Source of the DNA: an uncultured Sphingomonadaceae bacterium
GTDB taxonomy: Bacteria > Pseudomonadota > Alphaproteobacteria > Sphingomonadales > Sphingomonadaceae
NCBI GenBank assembly: GCA_947504025.1
Contig: CANNFX010000001.1
Span: 1,393,302-1,457,301 of the forward strand
Direction: 5' to 3'
Length of the DNA stretch: 64,000 nt
Position numbers and translations under genes: made by a program. The notes under the pieces were generated by a model. That model worked only from the letters and a program-made list of their open reading frames with translations. It did no database searches and was not told the origin of the DNA. Shown here piece by piece: positions 61,744 to 64,000 of the stretch (positions are counted from its first letter, which is position 1; each line of letters starts with the position of its first letter).

Positions 61744-63171
61744 TCAACCAAGTGGGAGAGTGACGGTCGCGGCGATTCCGGCGACCTTTCCGGACTCATC
61801 TTGCCGGTTCTTTAGCGTCAGTGTTCCACCATGTTGTTCGGCGATAGCCCGCGCCAGAGTAAGACCGAGGCCAGCACCGCCGGTTAGCCGGTTGCGCGAC
61901 GGCTCGCCGCGCGTGAACGGTTCCATCATGCGTTCGATATCGGCGGGCGGAATGCCCGGGCCGTCATCTTCAACCAGCAGCACGGCATTTCCGCCATCAC
62001 GCGTCAGGGAAACACGGGCGGTTCCTCCATAGCGCAAGGCATTGGAAATGAGGTTTCGCAATGCCCGCCGCACCCAGCTCGCACGCATCTGGCCTGCCAT
62101 GCGTTCACTCTGGTCAAGCGTAACAGGCTCGCCGAGATCTTCATATTCCTCGACAATCGATGCGGCGAGCGCGCTCAGCTCGATAGACTCCAGTGGATCG
62201 GCCGGGTGACCAACACGGGCCAGCGACAAGATATCGTCGAGTGATCCGGCGATGCCGTCAATCGTGTCGGCCATCTTCGTGCGTTCAGCTTCATCGCTGA
62301 CGCTCTCGATCCGCACGCGGAGCGCAGCGAGCGGTGTTTTGAGATCATGCCCGATAGCGCCGAGCATCACATCTTTTTCGTCCAGCAAGCCCGCAATTTT
62401 TGTTTCTAGGCTGTTATGCGCTGTGATCAATTGGCTGACATCTGCCGGCCCGCTGGGCTCGATCTGATCAGCCGCATTGCGGGTATGAGCGAATTCTTCG
62501 CTGCGCTTGGTCAGGGCGGCTAATGGACGTGTAATGCGATTGAGGATTAGCGCGAGTGCACCAAACAGTAAGAGGAACAACAGAACTGTTTGAACGAGGA
62601 TAGCGCTGAAACCGCGGAAACTTCGTTCGCGGACACTGGCGACGCGCACCACCCGCCATTGTGCTTCCGGCTCTGCTTGCACGCCGACAACATAGATCTG
62701 TCGCGGCAGATCACGCTCGCTGAGCCCTGCACGGTCTGCCCGCCGCCTCATGCGTTGTTCGGTCTCTGGCTCTTCCGTGAGGGGGCGTCTGACCGCCACT
62801 ATATTTTGGGTTGTTACACCTTGGCGCAAGAAGGCCTCAGCAACCTGTGCTTCCACGCCCCCGTGGCGGCGTTCACCCGATCTTTGCGGCGAATTTGCCG
62901 ATGTTTCCGGGCGCAGCGTTCGGGGAGCGCCAAATGTCGTATCTCGTAACCCATCGCGCCTGCCGCCACCACGGCGGCGGCGGGGTCGCTCGTCTTGTAG
63001 CCTGCGATCAAAGGCGAGGAGCCGGAACGCGGCGCTATTGGCGACGATGCTGTCCTGCCGAGCCATCTGTGATCGCTGCAGCAGCACCAGATTAACTCCC
63101 TGCGCCACGATCAAGGCGAGGGCGAGGGCTGCAAGCACCTGACCACGCAGCGATTTGGGCCATATGCGCAT
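61744..63171 (-). CDS. Sensor histidine kinase
   Basis: A 475-residue membrane kinase: first helix at about 9-30, a periplasmic region of about 150 residues with an Arg/Gly-rich stretch (R-P-R-R-R-R-G-G-G-R-R), second helix at about 180-205, HAMP, H-box A-I-G-H-D-L-K-T-P-L-A-A-L, and ATPase boxes N-A-L-R-Y-G-G, D-D-G-P-G-I-P and G-G-A-G-L-G-L-T. TAATG overlap with the regulator gene makes them a cognate pair. Signal unknown. Confidence 0.94.
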   Translation of the reverse strand: MRIWPKSLRGQVLAALALALIVAQGVNLVLLQRSQMARQDSIVANSAAFRLLAFDRRLQDERPRRRRGGGRRDGLRDTTFGAPRTLRPETSANSPQRSGERRHGGVEAQVAEAFLRQGVTTQNIVAVRRPLTEEPETEQRMRRRADRAGLSERDLPRQIYVVGVQAEPEAQWRVVRVASVRERSFRGFSAILVQTVLLFLLLFGALALILNRITRPLAALTKRSEEFAHTRNAADQIEPSGPADVSQLITAHNSLETKIAGLLDEKDVMLGAIGHDLKTPLAALRVRIESVSDEAERTKMADTIDGIAGSLDDILSLARVGHPADPLESIELSALAASIVEEYEDLGEPVTLDQSERMAGQMRASWVRRALRNLISNALRYGGTARVSLTRDGGNAVLLVEDDGPGIPPADIERMMEPFTRGEPSRNRLTGGAGLGLTLARAIAEQHGGTLTLKNRQDESGKVAGIAATVTLPLG

Positions 63172-63911
63172 TAGATATTGCCACTCTCGGTACGTTTCAC
63201 GTCAGCGGCAAAGCGGTAGCCGCCGCCGCGCACGGTTTGGATCAATTGTGGATCACTTCGATCCGCTTCAATTTTTCCGCGCAATCGGCTGACCTGGTTG
63301 TCTACTGCACGGTCGAATGCATGCGCCTCTCGGCCTTGAACTATATCGAGTAGCCGGTCGCGGTTGAGGACCTGACGCGGATGGTCAACAAATGCCGTGA
63401 GAAGCCGGTATTCGGCGGCAGAGATTGGCACAAGCGCCCCTTCGGGATCTGTGAGGCGGTGTTTGAGTGGATCAAGCCGCCAGCCTTCGAATTCATAGGC
63501 CAAATCATCGCCCATGGTTGACGATGCTGAGCTTTGCGCGCCGCGCCGCAAGACCGAGCGGATACGGGCGACCAGCTCGCGTGGTTCGAACGGTTTGACT
63601 ACATAGTCGTCGGCGCCAATTTCCAGTCCGACAATCCGATCAGTTGCTTCTCCGCGCGCGGTCAGGAGAATGACCGGCAGTTTCAGATTTTCGGTAATGA
63701 AGCGGCAGAGTGACAGGCCGTCTTCGCCAGGCATCATGATATCGAGCAAAACGAGATCAGGCGGGGTGTCCCGAAGGATGGTGCGGGCTGCCGAAGCATT
63801 TTCTGCGGCGGACACGGAAAACCCCTGGCCGGTCAAATATTCGGCCAGGGGTTCCCTAAGGGATGCTTCGTCATCGACGAGCAAGATATTGGTGGGCGCG
63901 GTTTGGGTCAT
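63171..63911 (-). CDS. OmpR-family response regulator
   Basis: A 246-residue regulator: receiver domain with acidic D-D-E, phosphoacceptor Asp in V-L-L-D-I-M-M-P-G-E-D-G, Lys in V-V-K-P-F-E-P-R-E-L, then a winged helix with A-E-Y-R-L-L-T-A-F-V-D-H-P and R-L-R-G-K-I-E. It is the partner of the kinase at 61744. Confidence 0.95.
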   Translation of the reverse strand: MTQTAPTNILLVDDEASLREPLAEYLTGQGFSVSAAENASAARTILRDTPPDLVLLDIMMPGEDGLSLCRFITENLKLPVILLTARGEATDRIVGLEIGADDYVVKPFEPRELVARIRSVLRRGAQSSASSTMGDDLAYEFEGWRLDPLKHRLTDPEGALVPISAAEYRLLTAFVDHPRQVLNRDRLLDIVQGREAHAFDRAVDNQVSRLRGKIEADRSDPQLIQTVRGGGYRFAADVKRTESGNI

Positions 63912-63925
63912 TGTGTTGCGCTGCG

Positions 63926-63940
63926 CCTACCAGCGGTAGG
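63926..63940 (-). other. Small inverted repeat before the response regulator
   Basis: CCTACC-AGC-GGTAGG, 15-29 nt before the regulator ATG. It could be a weak operator or a leader hairpin between the upstream gene and this one. Confidence 0.3.
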
Positions 63941-63949
63941 TCTCAGCAA

Positions 63950-64000
63950 TCAACCGGCGCGGTTAGCACGGCGTTCTGCGCGCATCTTTTCACGAGCTGC
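63950..64000 (-). CDS. 3' end of an unidentified minus-strand gene (partial)
   Basis: The last 16 codons of a frame entering from the right edge: A-A-R-E-K-M-R-A-E-R-R-A-N-R-A-G and a TGA. It is very basic and helical, and lies 38 nt before the response regulator, so it may be cotranscribed. Too little is visible for a family. Confidence 0.4.
   Translation of the reverse strand, partial: AAREKMRAERRANRAG

Noticed and set aside
1..64000. tRNA, rRNA, CRISPR or insertion sequences
   Set aside because: Gaps were read on both strands; no cloverleaf, rRNA segment, spaced repeat array or transposase was found.

Overview
The window reads as a piece of an alphaproteobacterial chromosome, most likely order Sphingomonadales and probably Erythrobacteraceae. 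The evidence is a serine palmitoyltransferase with its own acyl carrier protein (sphingolipid synthesis), a Sphingomonas-type Gly-rich double cold-shock protein, DivK, an alphaproteobacterial gene transfer agent (GTA) cluster, and the general protein content. Genus is inference; no database search was possible. There are no rRNA or tRNA genes, insertion sequences or CRISPR arrays. Coding density is high, with many 1-8 nt stop/start overlaps.

Layout. 1-311: 3' end of an ammonium transporter with a strong terminator. 477-5827: lipoprotein esterase, GMC oxidoreductase, membrane di-iron hydroxylase, small membrane protein, DUF442 phosphatase-like protein and the double cold-shock protein. 5949-9021: argD-argF-hslO. 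9077-13615: DUF3617-like exported protein, queC, MFS transporter, SodC-like lipoprotein and an OmpA-type porin.

13811-27463 is a complete, intact GTA structural cluster on the minus strand: small and large terminase, portal, protease, capsid, adaptor, a mini-ORF in the gp7 slot, tail terminator, tail tube, two small tail-assembly proteins, tape measure, distal tail, hub, NlpC/P60 peptidase, tail-tip protein and a DUF2793 fibre-like protein. It has no integrase, replication or lysis genes. Its distal-tail protein carries about 560 extra N-terminal residues with the look of a sugar-active barrel, while the tail-tip (gp15) protein is short. The cluster starts from an intergenic region shared with a divergent YqaA-family gene.

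27683-39699: YqaA/DedA protein, Crp/Fnr regulator divergent from a second membrane hydroxylase, MBL persulfide-dioxygenase-like hydrolase, the acp-spt sphingolipid pair, divK, then a tightly coupled run (DUF3572, HAD, RidA, GDPD, FemAB-like), Sel1 protein, DksA, PilZ, orphan peptide-binding lipoprotein and DUF4112. 39779-42413: kynA-kynB-kynU, converting tryptophan to anthranilate. 42410-51976: HNH nuclease, gluQ, HIG1 protein, PduO-type cobalamin adenosyltransferase, 3-hydroxybutyryl-CoA dehydrogenase, mutS, maeB and trmB.

51977-52231 holds a candidate small RNA on the minus strand, with a promoter (TTGCGG-N17-TATTAT), nested stems and an intrinsic terminator. 52232-64000: lolA, rpmG (55 residues), arfB, an RluA-type synthase, a pabB-pabC fusion, a HerA-like ATPase, a long GST-like protein, an M1 metallopeptidase lipoprotein, a two-component pair, and the last codons of one more minus-strand gene.
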